From positions 3,270,001 to 3,334,000 of the forward strand of contig NZ_JAPNJW010000001.1 of the NCBI RefSeq assembly GCF_026626745.1: a stretch of DNA of 64,000 bases, in the 5' to 3' direction. This stretch comes from Nannocystis sp. RBIL2. GTDB lineage: Bacteria; Myxococcota_A; Polyangia; Nannocystales; Nannocystaceae. Below are positions 7,663-20,972 of this stretch, piece by piece. Under the pieces are notes generated by a model. That model did not search any database, had not been told where the DNA came from, and worked only from the letters and a program-made list of their open reading frames with translations. A program made the translations under genes and the position numbers. Every line of letters begins with the position of its first letter. The stretch's first letter is position 1.

Positions 7663-9060
7663 TCACGGCAGGTTGTCGATCATCTGCAGGTAGCCGAGGC
7701 ACATCTCGTCCTGCGTGCCTTCGCCCCACTTCACCTCGACCGGCGGGCCCAGGCCCTGGGCCGCGCGGTGCTCGGCGGTGTTGTCGTAGACGCAGCGGAT
7801 CTTGACCTCCTCGCCGACGGCCACGCGGATCGGCTCGACCAGCGCGTAGCTGCCCTGCCAGTGGAAGTCCCAGCGCGGGATTTCGAGGATCGTCTGCTCG
7901 CCGCCGCCCTGCACCAGCGACAGCGAGAACGCGGTGCCGAGCAGGTGCATGTGCCCGGCCACGCCGACGATGAAGGCGTCGCCGTCGGGGTAGTTCTTGG
8001 CGGTCACGCGCGCGCTCATCACCTGCTCGACGACGATGTCCTTCTCGTCCGGCGGCAGCGTGAACGCCGGCCACGGGAACGGGTTCGTCTTCAGCCGCTC
8101 GATGCCCGCCTCGTCTTCCTTCGGCGCGAACGCGATGTCGAGGCGCGTGCGATCGGGGTCGGTGCCGCCGCCGAGGTTGTAGTGGATCTGCACCACCAGC
8201 AGCGCGCCCGCCGGCACGTCCACGCCGGTGCCCGCCGGGAAGTTCGACGCCGTCACGCCCGGCACCCAGCCGCCGAGCGCCCCCGCGGCCGTCGCCCCCG
8301 GGATGTTGCTGTAGCCGCCGAAGCACGACCACCCCGGCTCCGGCGTCTCGTCGTCGACCGCCTGGATCGCCGCCAGGCTGTCGGGCGTGAACAGCGTGCT
8401 CAGCACGTGGTGGACCGTCTTGCGGTTGCCCGGCGTGTATTGATAGCCGAGCGCCACCCGATCCTCCGCGGTCCCGAGGTCGATCACGAAGCAGTGATAG
8501 TCGTCGGACAGCGAATCGTCCGGCACGTAGTCGTGGCCGATGTCGGTCGCCAGATCGACCGACGGCAGCATCATCGTCTCCGGCTCGCGCAGCGGCGCCG
8601 GGTCGCTCACGTCGCCCTCCGGCGCGCCCGCCTCGACCCACGCGGCCAGCAATTCGCGCTCGGCCGCGGGCAGGCTGCGATCGTGCTGCAGCGGCGGGGT
8701 CGTCCCGCCCGGCGGCCACGGCGGCATCGTCCCCGCCTCGACCGACGCCAGCATCACCGGCGCGAACGACGACGCCTCTTCGTAGCTCGCCAGCGCGAAC
8801 GGGGCCGCGCCGCCGCTCACGTGACAGCCGACGCAGCGCTCGTTCAGCAGCGGCGCGATGTCTTGATAATAGGTCGGCCCCGTTTCGGCCCCGGACGTGG
8901 TCGTCGGCTCGGCGGTGGTCCCGGTCGACGATCCGGCGGTCGCGTCGTCGGTGGTCGCCTCGCCGGTGCTCGCGTCGGTGTCGGCGGGCTCGTCCTTGCC
9001 GCAGCCGACGAGCACGCAGGCGATCGTCAGCGCGGCGGTGAGTTCGCGGATCATGGTCAT
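7663..9060 (-). CDS. Copper type II monooxygenase-like lipoprotein with N-terminal cytochrome domain
   Basis: 465 residues. The leader MTMIRELTAALTIACVLVGC and a Thr-rich linker are followed by a haem-binding CVGCH (PLLNERCVGCHVSGGAAPF) and then a PHM/DBM-type copper domain. All expected ligand positions are visible: the HH pair in TVHHVLSTLF, a His in VVQIHYNLGGG, the H-x-H in GVAGHMHLLGTAF, and the Met in QDEMCLGYL. The family uses two copper centres to hydroxylate substrates with O2 and an electron donor; the haem domain may deliver electrons. The substrate is unknown. A paralogue with the same layout lies at 14098-15555 in opposite orientation, and both have the same palindromes upstream. 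ATG 9054 is an alternative start. Confidence 0.85.
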   Translation of the reverse strand: MTMIRELTAALTIACVLVGCGKDEPADTDASTGEATTDDATAGSSTGTTAEPTTTSGAETGPTYYQDIAPLLNERCVGCHVSGGAAPFALASYEEASSFAPVMLASVEAGTMPPWPPGGTTPPLQHDRSLPAAERELLAAWVEAGAPEGDVSDPAPLREPETMMLPSVDLATDIGHDYVPDDSLSDDYHCFVIDLGTAEDRVALGYQYTPGNRKTVHHVLSTLFTPDSLAAIQAVDDETPEPGWSCFGGYSNIPGATAAGALGGWVPGVTASNFPAGTGVDVPAGALLVVQIHYNLGGGTDPDRTRLDIAFAPKEDEAGIERLKTNPFPWPAFTLPPDEKDIVVEQVMSARVTAKNYPDGDAFIVGVAGHMHLLGTAFSLSLVQGGGEQTILEIPRWDFHWQGSYALVEPIRVAVGEEVKIRCVYDNTAEHRAAQGLGPPVEVKWGEGTQDEMCLGYLQMIDNLP

Positions 9061-9075
9061 GCGCCGGCATGGAGA

Positions 9076-9088
9076 GCACGCCGCGTGC
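9076..9088 (-). promoter_or_regulatory. 13-bp palindrome / sigma54-like element upstream of copper monooxygenase gene
   Basis: GCACGC-C-GCGTGC, a perfect dyad centred 22 bases before ATG 9060. Read on the minus strand it sits in CGGCACG-CGGC-GTGCT, which satisfies the GG-N10-GC spacing of sigma54 promoters, with 6/7 of the -24 consensus and 4/5 of the -12 box. The same dyad with the same flanking GGCACG and TGCTCT stands 20 bases before the paralogue at 14098. As a sigma54 promoter it would start transcription at about 9064, almost leaderless. It could instead be a repressor operator. Confidence 0.5.
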
Positions 9089-9142
9089 CGGTCGCTCGCG
9101 CTTGAGATCACACGCGTCTTCGCGTCGGCGCGGCGTCCCCTT

Positions 9143-9152
9143 GACTCGAGTC
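9143..9152. promoter_or_regulatory. GACTCGAGTC palindrome, shared with the paralogue promoter
   Basis: A perfect 10-bp palindrome about 87 bases before ATG 9060. I found the same word in only one other place, about 100 bases before ATG 14098. It is probably an activator site, or a remnant of the duplication that produced the two copper genes. Confidence 0.45.
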
Positions 9153-9164
9153 GAGGGCCGCGGC

Positions 9165-9620
9165 TCACGGGCAGAACGGCGGGACCTCGTCGGGGCAGAT
9201 CGCGGGTCCGCAGCGCAGCGGCACCGTCAGCAACGCCGCCTCGACGTCGGCGAGGTCGGCGAAGCCGCACAGCCCGCGGTCGGCCTCGCCGCAGCCGAGG
9301 CGATCGTGGCCGAACACCGCGATCTGGCGCGTGTCGTCGAGCGCGGTGTCGACCAGCGGCTGCATCGCCGCGCGCAGGGCCGCCTCGAGCGCCGCGACCG
9401 TCGTCACCGCGTCGAGCGTCACGCAGCGGCGGGCCAGGGTGCACAGCGCCCCGTCGTCGACCCCGTAGACCTCGACCGACACGCTCGCCAGGCCGGACAG
9501 CCGCGACTCGGTGCACGACGCGTCGCCGGCGAGCGCGAGGTCGACGACCTCGTCCTCGACCTCGACCGGGCAGCCCGCGAGCGCGAGGAGCAGGCCGATG
9601 GGCGCGAGCTTCATCCTCAT
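9165..9620 (-). CDS. Small cysteine-containing lipoprotein of unknown function
   Basis: 151 residues starting MRMKLAPIGLLLALAGCPVE, a clear lipoprotein signal with LAGC lipobox; the internal ATG two codons later is equally possible. About ten cysteines are spread through the mature part (for example DASCTESRL, GALCTLARRCV, LGCGEADRGLCG, LRCGPAICPDEVPPFC), suggesting a disulfide-stabilised exported domain. It lies 12 bases downstream of the PEGA-type protein gene on the same strand, so the two are probably cotranscribed. I do not recognise the family. Confidence 0.65.
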   Translation of the reverse strand: MRMKLAPIGLLLALAGCPVEVEDEVVDLALAGDASCTESRLSGLASVSVEVYGVDDGALCTLARRCVTLDAVTTVAALEAALRAAMQPLVDTALDDTRQIAVFGHDRLGCGEADRGLCGFADLADVEAALLTVPLRCGPAICPDEVPPFCP

Positions 9621-9632
9621 GACGCCGACCGA

Positions 9633-10796
9633 CTAGCGGACCACCAGCTGCAGCCGCGCCTCCGGCGGCTCGCGCAGGCCCAGCCCGAGGCCCAGCCCGA
9701 GCGCGACGCTGCCGAGCGCCGCGCTGGCCAGGCCGACCCACAGCCCGGTCCGCTTGCGCGGCATGGCCTCGACGCGCGGCGCCGAGGGCTCGATGGGCGC
9801 CAGCACCTGCCGCACCGCCGCGGCCGCCGACTCGGCGCGGGCGACCCGACGCGGCTGGCCGTCGACCACCAGCCTGGCCACGAACTGCGCGTCGGCCTCC
9901 TCGACCCACACGACCTCGCGCGTGCCCGCGAACCGCTGCACCGCGTCTCGGGCGCTCGCGGACATCGGCGTCAGCGTCCCCGCGAACCACCACGGTCCCA
10001 GCTCGGCCGCCGCGTCGGGCCCGGGCGCCGCCCGAATCACTTCCGCGCCCTCGACCACCTGCGCGAACACCCCGTGCCCCGGCGCGTCGACGCGGACCGC
10101 GTGGAGCCCCGGCCGCAGCCCCGAATCGGCCGCCAGCGGGCGACAGTCGACCGCCACCCGGGCGTCGTCCGGCGTCACCTCGACCGTCACCGGCCGCGAC
10201 GGCCGGCGGGCCGCGGCGTCGACCGCCTGCGCGAACGCGAGCCCGACGTCGGGCCCGTACAGGGCGCCCAGCGGCCTCCGCTCGCCGTCGAGGGCCCAGG
10301 CCAGGGCGAACCGCGCCGAAGCCCGCTCCGCGTCGCCTGGGCCCTTGCGCGCCCCGTACGCCAGGCCCAGCTGGAACTCGAGCTCCCACAGGGTCGCCGC
10401 GCACAGCGGCCCCGGGGGCAACGCCGCCACCGCCTCGGCCTCCGCGCGCGCCAGCGCGACCAACATGTCGTCCGGCCTCTGCGCCAGATAGGCCGCCCGC
10501 ACCGCCTCCAGCCCCTGCTCGACCGCCTGCAAGGCCGCGCGCAGCCTCGCCTGCGCCGCCGCGTCCTCGGCCTCGAGCCGCGCCCGCAGCGACGCGAACC
10601 CGCGCGCCCGCGACCCCGCGGCCCGCACCGCCTCGTCGCCGCCCGCGATCGCCGTGCCCGGGCCACGCGGCCACACCGTCACCTCGCTCGCTACCGCGGG
10701 GGCCGCATCCGCGGGCCGCGTGATCGCCAGCGCCGACCCCACCGCCACGACTGCGCCGACGAGCCGTGCCGAGAAGCTGTCGCGGTGCCGTATCAT
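9633..10796 (-). CDS. PEGA-like exported protein with C-terminal membrane helix
   Basis: 387 residues from ATG 10796. An N-terminal signal (about residues 8-32) precedes an alanine-rich alpha-helical, TPR-like region (about 60-190). A PEGA-like segment follows (VTVEVTPDDARVAVDCRPL and GLRPGLHAVRVDAPGHG), then a domain with TLTPMSASARDAVQRFAG. The C-terminus has a glycine-rich membrane helix (VGLASAALGSVALGLGLGLG) and a short basic tail. Such proteins are common beside myxobacterial PEGA kinases. Its start is 6 bases from the start of the divergent kinase gene, and the lipoprotein at 9165 follows it. Confidence 0.72.
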   Translation of the reverse strand: MIRHRDSFSARLVGAVVAVGSALAITRPADAAPAVASEVTVWPRGPGTAIAGGDEAVRAAGSRARGFASLRARLEAEDAAAQARLRAALQAVEQGLEAVRAAYLAQRPDDMLVALARAEAEAVAALPPGPLCAATLWELEFQLGLAYGARKGPGDAERASARFALAWALDGERRPLGALYGPDVGLAFAQAVDAAARRPSRPVTVEVTPDDARVAVDCRPLAADSGLRPGLHAVRVDAPGHGVFAQVVEGAEVIRAAPGPDAAAELGPWWFAGTLTPMSASARDAVQRFAGTREVVWVEEADAQFVARLVVDGQPRRVARAESAAAAVRQVLAPIEPSAPRVEAMPRKRTGLWVGLASAALGSVALGLGLGLGLREPPEARLQLVVR

Positions 10797-10802
10797 GGGG
10801 CG

Positions 10803-12185
10803 GTGAGCGGGGCCAGGCGTCTGGGCCGATACGTCATCGGCGAACGGCTCGGGAGCGGCGGGCTCGGCGAAGTGTATCTGGCCCACGTAGAGGGTGCCAG
10901 GGGCTTTCGCAAGCGCCTCGTCGTCAAGCAGGTCCGCCGCGAGCTCGCGCGCCGCCCCGATGTCGCGCCGCTCTTGCTCGCCGAGGCCGAGGTCGTGCAG
11001 CGCCTCGCCCACGGCAACATCGTCCAGGTGCTCGACGTCGGCGTCGACGACGACGCGCCCTACCTCGTGATGGAGCACGTCGACGGCGTCTCGCTCGCCG
11101 AGCTCGCACGCGACCTCGAGCAGCGCGACACCCACCTCGGGATCGCCGCCGCGCTGTTCGTCGTCGAGTCGGTGGCCGCCGCCCTCGCCCACGCCCACGC
11201 CGCGCGCGACGGCGACGACGCGCCGCTCGGCCTCGTGCACCGCGACGTCACGCCCGCCAACATCCTCGTCTCGCGCGACGGCGTCGTGAAGCTCACCGAC
11301 TTCGGCATCGCCGCGCTCACCACCGCCGCCCGCGACGTCGGCCCCGGCTTCGGCACCCCCGGCTACGCCGCCCCCGAGCAGCTCGCCGGCCGGCCCGTCG
11401 ACGCCCGCGCCGATGTCTACGCGCTCGGCGTCGTCCTCGGCGAGCTGCTCGCCGACACGCCAGACACCGACGAGCCGCGCACGATCGCCGCGCGTGCCGC
11501 ATCACCGGCGCCGCACGATCGCTTCCCCGACATCTCGAGCCTGGCCGCCGCGCTCGAGCAGTGGCGCGCGAGTCGGCGGATCTCGCACGAGCCCGCGGAG
11601 CTAGCCGCCTGCGTGCGCGACCTGCTGCACCGCCGCGACCACCTCGCGCGCAACCTCGGCGCGGCGCTCGACCAGCGCGTGCGCCCGCCGCAGACCGCCG
11701 CACTCCCGGCCCCGCGACCACGCCGCCGCGCCCCCGCGCTGGCCGCCGCCGCCGCGTTGCTGGGGGTGCTCGCCGGCGTCGTCTGGCTCGCCGTGCCGAC
11801 CGCAGACGCCCCCGCGCTCGCGCCGACGATCTTCGCGCCCGAGCCCGAGCCCGCGGTCGTCCCCGTCGCGCCCGAACCCGCACCGCCCGCGCCGCTCGCC
11901 GTCACCCCGCCCAAGCCACTCCCCGCTCCGCCGACCTCGCCGACCGTCGCCCCGCCGCGCACCAGGCCGACGCCCGCCCGCGCCGCGCACGGGCGCCTGC
12001 TCGTCAACCTCGTCCCGTGGGCCGAGGCCAGCGTCGACGGTCGCACGCTCGGACGCACCCCGCTGACCGTCGAGCTCGCGCCCGGCAAGCACACCCTCGA
12101 GCTGCAGAACCCCGACCTCGGCCAGCGACGCACCCGCGCGATCACCATCACCCGCGGCGCCGACACCCACGTCACCGACTGGTGA
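10803..12185 (+). CDS. Ser/Thr protein kinase with C-terminal PEGA domain
   Basis: 460 residues from GTG 10803. The kinase domain (about residues 8-265) shows the glycine loop GERLGSGGLGEVYLA, the lysine in LVVKQV, HRDVTPANILVS with the catalytic Asp (the usual Lys after HRDxK is Thr, as in many myxobacterial kinases), LTDFGIA and GTPGYAAPEQ. A transmembrane helix (about 315-337) and a Pro/Glu-rich tether lead to an extracytoplasmic PEGA domain (GRLLVNLVPWAEASVDGRTL and TPLTVELAPGKHTLEL). The FHA-sigma54 activator gene begins 41 bases downstream. The simplest reading is that this kinase senses outside conditions and phosphorylates a target bound by that FHA domain. Confidence 0.88.
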   Translation: MSGARRLGRYVIGERLGSGGLGEVYLAHVEGARGFRKRLVVKQVRRELARRPDVAPLLLAEAEVVQRLAHGNIVQVLDVGVDDDAPYLVMEHVDGVSLAELARDLEQRDTHLGIAAALFVVESVAAALAHAHAARDGDDAPLGLVHRDVTPANILVSRDGVVKLTDFGIAALTTAARDVGPGFGTPGYAAPEQLAGRPVDARADVYALGVVLGELLADTPDTDEPRTIAARAASPAPHDRFPDISSLAAALEQWRASRRISHEPAELAACVRDLLHRRDHLARNLGAALDQRVRPPQTAALPAPRPRRRAPALAAAAALLGVLAGVVWLAVPTADAPALAPTIFAPEPEPAVVPVAPEPAPPAPLAVTPPKPLPAPPTSPTVAPPRTRPTPARAAHGRLLVNLVPWAEASVDGRTLGRTPLTVELAPGKHTLELQNPDLGQRRTRAITITRGADTHVTDW

Positions 12186-12226
12186 CCCGCGCATCCTCAA
12201 CGACCGCCTCTCACCGACTGGCAGAC

Positions 12227-13594
<1,368 letters not shown>

Positions 13595-13992
13595 CCGCCG
13601 CTCGCCGCGCCGCTGTGACACTTCCTACTCGACCGCTGGCACGGGCGTCGAGCACCACCTCGCCGGGGCCGACCGCGATCCGCCGCACCCCGTCGACGTG
13701 AAACCCGAGCATCACCAGCTGCAGCACGAACCACGTCAGCGTCAGCAGCACCACCGCGAGGACCACGTCGCCGACGCCCGAGCCGCGCGTCCACGCCGCG
13801 TAGGGGATCAGCCCCATCAGCACCACCACCAGCGCCAGCAGCCAGTACAGGGCCCCGCGCAGCAGCCAGTCTGCCGCGCTGCGGCGCCGCGTCAGCACCA
13901 GCCGCGCGCCGTCGTCGACCGCGACGAACGGCCGAAACGGATCGCGGATCGTCGTCATCCCCGCGATCCTACCGCAACTCCGCGCGCCGCAT

Positions 13993-14004
13993 GGACTCGA
14001 GTCC
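13993..14004. promoter_or_regulatory. GGACTCGAGTCC palindrome in divergent promoter region
   Basis: A 12-bp perfect palindrome containing the GACTCGAGTC word also present before the paralogous gene at 9060. It lies about 100 bases before ATG 14098 and 35 bases upstream of the divergent ATG 13958. It is probably a regulator site shared by the two copper genes. Confidence 0.45.
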
Positions 14005-14069
14005 AGGGTCCGGCGACAGCCGTCGCCCGCCGATCGCCGCTGGCGCCCGCTCCGGCCGCTTCCTCGCCC

Positions 14070-14085
14070 TGGCACGCCGCGTGCT
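14070..14085 (+). promoter_or_regulatory. Sigma54-like promoter overlapping a GCACGC-N-GCGTGC dyad
   Basis: TGGCACG-CCGC-GTGCT matches the -24 box completely and the -12 box at 4 of 5 positions, with correct GG-N10-GC spacing (GG 14071-14072, GC 14083-14084). The core 14072-14084 is also a perfect dyad. Predicted start of transcription is about 14096, two bases before ATG 14098, which implies leaderless mRNA if this reading is right. A sigma54 activator is encoded 0.5-1.9 kb upstream on the same strand. Confidence 0.5.
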
Positions 14086-14097
14086 CTGTCGGCCGCG

Positions 14098-15555
14098 ATG
14101 GCTTCGACCTTCGCCCCGATCTCCCTCGCGCTCACGACCGCGCTCCTCCTCGCCTGCGGCAACGGCAACGGCGCCGCCACCGACGGCACCACCGCCGAAT
14201 CGACCACCACCGACGCCGGCACGGCCTCCACCACCACTGGCACCACCGACGTCGAGCCGACCACCGGCGCTCCCGCCGGGCGCCCCAACTGGCACGAGGA
14301 CGTCGCCCCCGTGGTCGCCGAGCATTGCCAGGGCTGTCACATCGCCGGCGGCATCGCCCCCTTCACCATGGAGACCTACGAGGACACCCGCGACTGGGCC
14401 GCGGTCATGGCATTCGACGTCGCCGAGGGCCTCATGCCGCCGTGGCACGCCGTCGAGACCGACGCCTGTCAACCGCCGCACGGCTTCAAGCACGACGCGC
14501 GCCTGTCCGACGAGCTCAAGGCCATGTTCCAGGCCTGGTCCGACAACGGCGCCCCCGAGGGCGATCCGTCGCTCGCCGCGCCGCTCCCGACCCCGCCCTC
14601 GCTCGATCTGCCGGACCCCAGCGCCACCGCGATCATGGCCTCCGGCGTCACCGTCGAGAAGCTCGACAACACCCTCGATTTCTTCAATTGCCTGAGCATC
14701 GATCCCGGCAACGAGACCGACGTGTTCGTCACCGGTCTGCAGCTCATCCCCGGCAACCGCAAGATCGTGCACCACGTCCTGATCTACGTCGACGAGGCCG
14801 CCGAGTCGGCCGGCTGGGCCAACGGTATCAAGCCCGACTGCGGCGGCAGCTCCGGCCTCAGCGGCAAGGCCCCGCTCGTCAGCGGATGGGTCCCCGGCGG
14901 CCTGCCGATGGAGGTCCCCGCCGATGTCGGCATCGCCTTGCCCGCCGGCGCGCGGCTTGTCCTCAACGTCCATTATCACGCCACCGGCGCCGGCCCCGAG
15001 CAAGATGACGCCACCGGCCTCGCCCTGCGCTGGACCACCGAGCAGCCCGAGTGGGTCTCGATGTTCTCGCTCCTCGGCGCCCCCGGCGACGGCAACCCCC
15101 TCAGCGGCCCCTTCGTCATCCCCGCCGACACCACCGACCACGTCGAGGAGTTCGAATGGAAGGTCACCGGCCCCGGCAACACCGACTTCCCCGACTCCGT
15201 CGAGGCCCGCCTGTGGGCCGTCGCCGCCCACATGCACAAGGTCGGCGTCGATCTGCGCGTGTGGGTCGAGGATCGCGACAGCGGCGCCGAGACCTGCCTG
15301 CTCGAGACCCCGCGCTGGGACTTCGACTGGCAGCGCGTCTACGAGGTCGACCGTCCGCTCGGCGACATGGTCCGCCTCAAGTCCGGCGACACCATCCGCG
15401 TCCGCTGCGTCTATGACAACACCATCCAGAACCCCGGCGTCCAGGAGGCGCTCGCCGAGGTCGGCCTCGACGCCCCGATCGACGTCCAGCTCGGCGAAGA
15501 GACCCTCGACGAGATGTGCATCGGTGCGATCGGCGTGGCCGTGCGCCAGCCCTGA
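14098..15555 (+). CDS. Copper type II monooxygenase-like lipoprotein with N-terminal cytochrome domain (second paralogue)
   Basis: 485 residues: a lipoprotein leader (MASTFAPISLALTTALLLAC), a Thr/Ser-rich linker (about 22-62), the haem motif CQGCH in VVAEHCQGCHIAGG, then the PHM/DBM-like fold. Copper ligands are visible as HH in IVHHVLIYV, His in LNVHYHATG, H-x-H in VAAHMHKVGVDL and Met in LDEMCIGAIGV; ETPRWDFDWQRVY and RVRCVYDNT match the paralogue at 7663-9060. All catalytic positions are kept, so activity is plausible. It follows the kinase/FHA-activator block on the same strand and carries the same upstream palindromes as its paralogue. The substrate is unknown. Confidence 0.86.
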   Translation: MASTFAPISLALTTALLLACGNGNGAATDGTTAESTTTDAGTASTTTGTTDVEPTTGAPAGRPNWHEDVAPVVAEHCQGCHIAGGIAPFTMETYEDTRDWAAVMAFDVAEGLMPPWHAVETDACQPPHGFKHDARLSDELKAMFQAWSDNGAPEGDPSLAAPLPTPPSLDLPDPSATAIMASGVTVEKLDNTLDFFNCLSIDPGNETDVFVTGLQLIPGNRKIVHHVLIYVDEAAESAGWANGIKPDCGGSSGLSGKAPLVSGWVPGGLPMEVPADVGIALPAGARLVLNVHYHATGAGPEQDDATGLALRWTTEQPEWVSMFSLLGAPGDGNPLSGPFVIPADTTDHVEEFEWKVTGPGNTDFPDSVEARLWAVAAHMHKVGVDLRVWVEDRDSGAETCLLETPRWDFDWQRVYEVDRPLGDMVRLKSGDTIRVRCVYDNTIQNPGVQEALAEVGLDAPIDVQLGEETLDEMCIGAIGVAVRQP

Positions 15556-15649
15556 GCCCGCCTGGCCGCACCGCGCATGCGACTCCCCCGCCGACTCGAC
15601 GATCCGTGTATCCGTCTCCCCTCTCGGAGACGCCGGACCCGCTTCTCCG

Positions 15650-16345
15650 TCATTGGCGACCCGAGGGTTCTTCGAACCCGAGCGCCCGCTCGATATGGGT
15701 AGCGATCCACGAGAGCGTCCTAGGGTCGTCGAGCCCGCGCAGCAGCGATTGATGTCTACCGTGGCGATCGAGGAGCACAAGCTCCAGGCGGCGCTCCTCA
15801 GGGCGCTCGGCTCGCGCGAGAGCGCACACAAACACCCCTTTCACGTCGTCGACCACGAAGCGCTGGCCGTGGTGAAGAGGGACGCCATCACCTACGACGG
15901 TGAGGCTATCGGGCGTGGCGATGAACCGCATGACCGAGATCCTGGGAATTAGGCTCCACGCAATCCCGCCGACGGCGAGCGCCGCGAGGCCAGCCATCAT
16001 CGCCACGGGGAGCTCGCTTCTGGTCACGACACCGACGAAGAAAAGCGCGGCAGAAGCTGCCGCTACTCGGAACTGCTGCTGTCGGTGCTCGACAAGAATG
16101 TCGAGCCGGGTCTCCTCGGCGGCCTCGCGGTACGGATCGCGCGCATCGCTTTCGGTTAGCGCCGGAGCTGCTCGACACGTGACGCCAGGCGGGAGGGCAT
16201 CGTCCATCTGGTGGCGTGGCGACCACTCCAGGAGCAGGCAACCGCACGTGTCGCAGTAGTCCAGAGCGCGCAGGTCCTCGGCGATGGGACTCTCGCACAG
16301 TGGACAGCGCTCGTCGGCGTGCGGATCTCGCTCGGACGGCTCCAC
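15650..16345 (-). CDS. Zinc-ribbon membrane protein of unknown function
   Basis: 231 residues from GTG 16345, chosen because GAGGAG stands 7 bases upstream. Near the N-terminus two CxxC pairs form a zinc ribbon (RCPLCESP and YCDTCGCLLLEW). After an acidic stretch come two membrane helices (about residues 80-98, RVAAASAALFFVGVV, and 103-125, MMAGLAALAVGGIAWSLI). The C-terminal half looks like a cytosolic beta domain (IATPDSLTVVGDGVPLHHGQ and LELVLLDRHGRHQSLLRGLD), of the kind that sets a local signal or phosphoinositide-like binding surface, but I cannot name the family. Confidence 0.72.
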   Translation of the reverse strand: MEPSERDPHADERCPLCESPIAEDLRALDYCDTCGCLLLEWSPRHQMDDALPPGVTCRAAPALTESDARDPYREAAEETRLDILVEHRQQQFRVAAASAALFFVGVVTRSELPVAMMAGLAALAVGGIAWSLIPRISVMRFIATPDSLTVVGDGVPLHHGQRFVVDDVKGVFVCALARAERPEERRLELVLLDRHGRHQSLLRGLDDPRTLSWIATHIERALGFEEPSGRQ

Positions 16346-16548
16346 CCTGCGGCTCCTCGGGGTCAATCTCTCATGGTCCTCGCTCGCTGCCAACCCTGTC
16401 GCTGCTTGCGAGCCGCACAGTGCTCGGGTCGTCCGTGGCAAGCGTGCGTACGTGTAAGCCGTGCGGTGAATGAGGCCGGGAGTTGGCTTCGCCGCTGCCG
16501 TCGCCGCTCTCACAGCGGCGCGTGACCAGCTCTCCGGCGGCCGCGGCG

Positions 16549-16917
16549 TCACGCCGGCTCGGGACACCGCGGCGTGCTCGCGGTGCCGGTCGGTCGCCAG
16601 TCCTCGATCAGGAAGTAACGGCCGTCGCCGAGCTCGCGCCAGCTAGAGAGGTCAGCCGCGAACACGAGCTCACTCCGGCCAGGGAACTCGGCCTGTACGC
16701 GGTCGTCGGGTAGCGGCCGCACGGTGTCGAGGATCCATCCCTCTCGGAGCACGGTCGGCCACGGCTCGCGCTGGCAGGCAAGTCGCGCGGCCGTCGGCGT
16801 CGACCCGCCGCGGCAATCGCGGGTCTAGCGGCACGGCGGCTTCGAGCACCGCCCACAGCGCCTCCCCGAATACGGCCCCGGCGACGCGCCAGCCCCACCG
16901 GCATCTTGACCAACATC
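16549..16917 (-). pseudogene. Frameshifted gene fragment of unknown function
   Basis: The upstream half reads VAGAVFGEALWAVLEAAVPL followed by DPRLPRRVDADGRATC; the downstream half, one frame away, reads CQREPWPTVLREGWILDTVR through FPGRSELVFAADLSSWRELG and GRYFLIEDWRP to the stop at 16549. Both halves have normal protein composition and the sense changes near 16780, so a single-base indel probably broke one gene. The 5' end meets IS66 remains. No family recognised. Confidence 0.5.
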
Positions 16918-16952
16918 CTCATGTCCGGCGTGGTCACCACGCGCGAACGACC

Positions 16953-17190
16953 GACCTGGCTGATGCGTACGCGTCGAAGGCGGACGTCAACCAGCGGACG
17001 CTGACGTGGTGGAAGTCGAAGCTGGCGAGGGCCGGCGCGACGGGACCAGCGGCGACTGACTTCGTCGAGCGCCGACGCTGGCGTGATCGAGCTCGACGTC
17101 GGCAGCGCACGGATCCGGATGCGCGGCCGCGTGGAGGCCAACGACGTCGGTGCGGATCTTCGTCTACACGGAGCCGCTCCTACCTGCAGA
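16953..17190 (+). pseudogene. IS66-type TnpA/TnpB fragments
   Basis: Three short pieces in different frames follow the order of an IS66 element. The first reads DLADAYASKADVNQRTLTWW plus KSKLARAG (16953-17040), like the TnpA HTH region. The second reads VIELDVGSARIRMRGRVEAN (from 17083), like the TnpA C-terminal strand. The third reads SVRIFVYTEPLLPADARAV (from 17147), like the TnpB start. The frame breaks show that the element is dead. The TnpC transposase gene is not seen. Confidence 0.55.
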
Positions 17191-18005
17191 CGCTCGAGCG
17201 GTGCGCGACGCTCGAGCGGGGGATCGTCGCTCATGTCGATCTTGGCCGTCCCGCTGAGCAGCTACTTTCAGGAGCTCTTCGCGGCTGGGGCGGGACTCGC
17301 ACCGGACACCGATCCAGCTCCACCTCCGCGGGCGACGCGACGCCCACGACGTCGGGGATCGGGCGTCCAACCGTCACCGGGCCGTCAAGTGAGACGACGA
17401 CGACCTGGGAGCCGGAAACGTCCTGGCCGCCAGGACGCGCCGGCGGCACGTTTCATCCTGCTCCTCTGCCGTGAGGGCAGGTGAAATGCGCGTACGACCT
17501 TTGGCTTCGATCGGGCCACGGGCGAGCCGATGCCGGGCACGCTGATGCGCGATGTACTGCCTCGGCCTCGAGGCGCTACCAGGGAGTCCTCCAAGACCGC
17601 CTGCTCGAGCGAAGACCGCCACCGCTCCTCCGGTGCTGGTCCGCCGACCTCCTGCAGGCCCGCCAATCGGTCGAGCGGCGCTTGGAGTGGTATTCGTTGC
17701 ACGTCCGGGTCGCACGCGTAGGTCTGCGTCGCTTCAAACACGTGCGGCCGCGGTGGGTGTCGACTCACCCGAGCTCGCAGGGAACCGAGGGCGCAGCAGG
17801 CTGCAGGCGACGTGCTCCGTCCCCGGCGCGAACCCACGTTGGCGCCACGGCACCACGCCGTCCCCGACGCGCCGATCGCCACCATCCCGCCCGGGCTGGT
17901 GCCGCCAGACTTCAGCGCGACGATCTTCGTCTCGCACGTCCCGGGCTCGATTTCGCGGGCACGGCCGGGGTGACCGCGGCTGCTGTACAGTTGTGCGGCC
18001 CGGCG
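17191..18005. other. About 800 bases of degraded sequence without a callable gene
   Basis: No frame on either strand keeps normal protein composition. Minus-strand frames have patches that look protein-like (around 17640-17720 and 17860-17960) but break after 20-40 codons. It lies downstream of the IS66 fragments and upstream of the 3' end of the kinase gene, and I read it as decayed insertion or gene debris. Confidence 0.4.

Positions 18006-20972
<2,967 letters not shown>

Noticed and set aside
17860-17973. CheB-like words on both strands (MVAIGASG on minus, PPDFSATIFV on plus)
   Set aside because: Too short, in opposite orientation and within a continuous minus-strand reading of different sense; probably coincidence.
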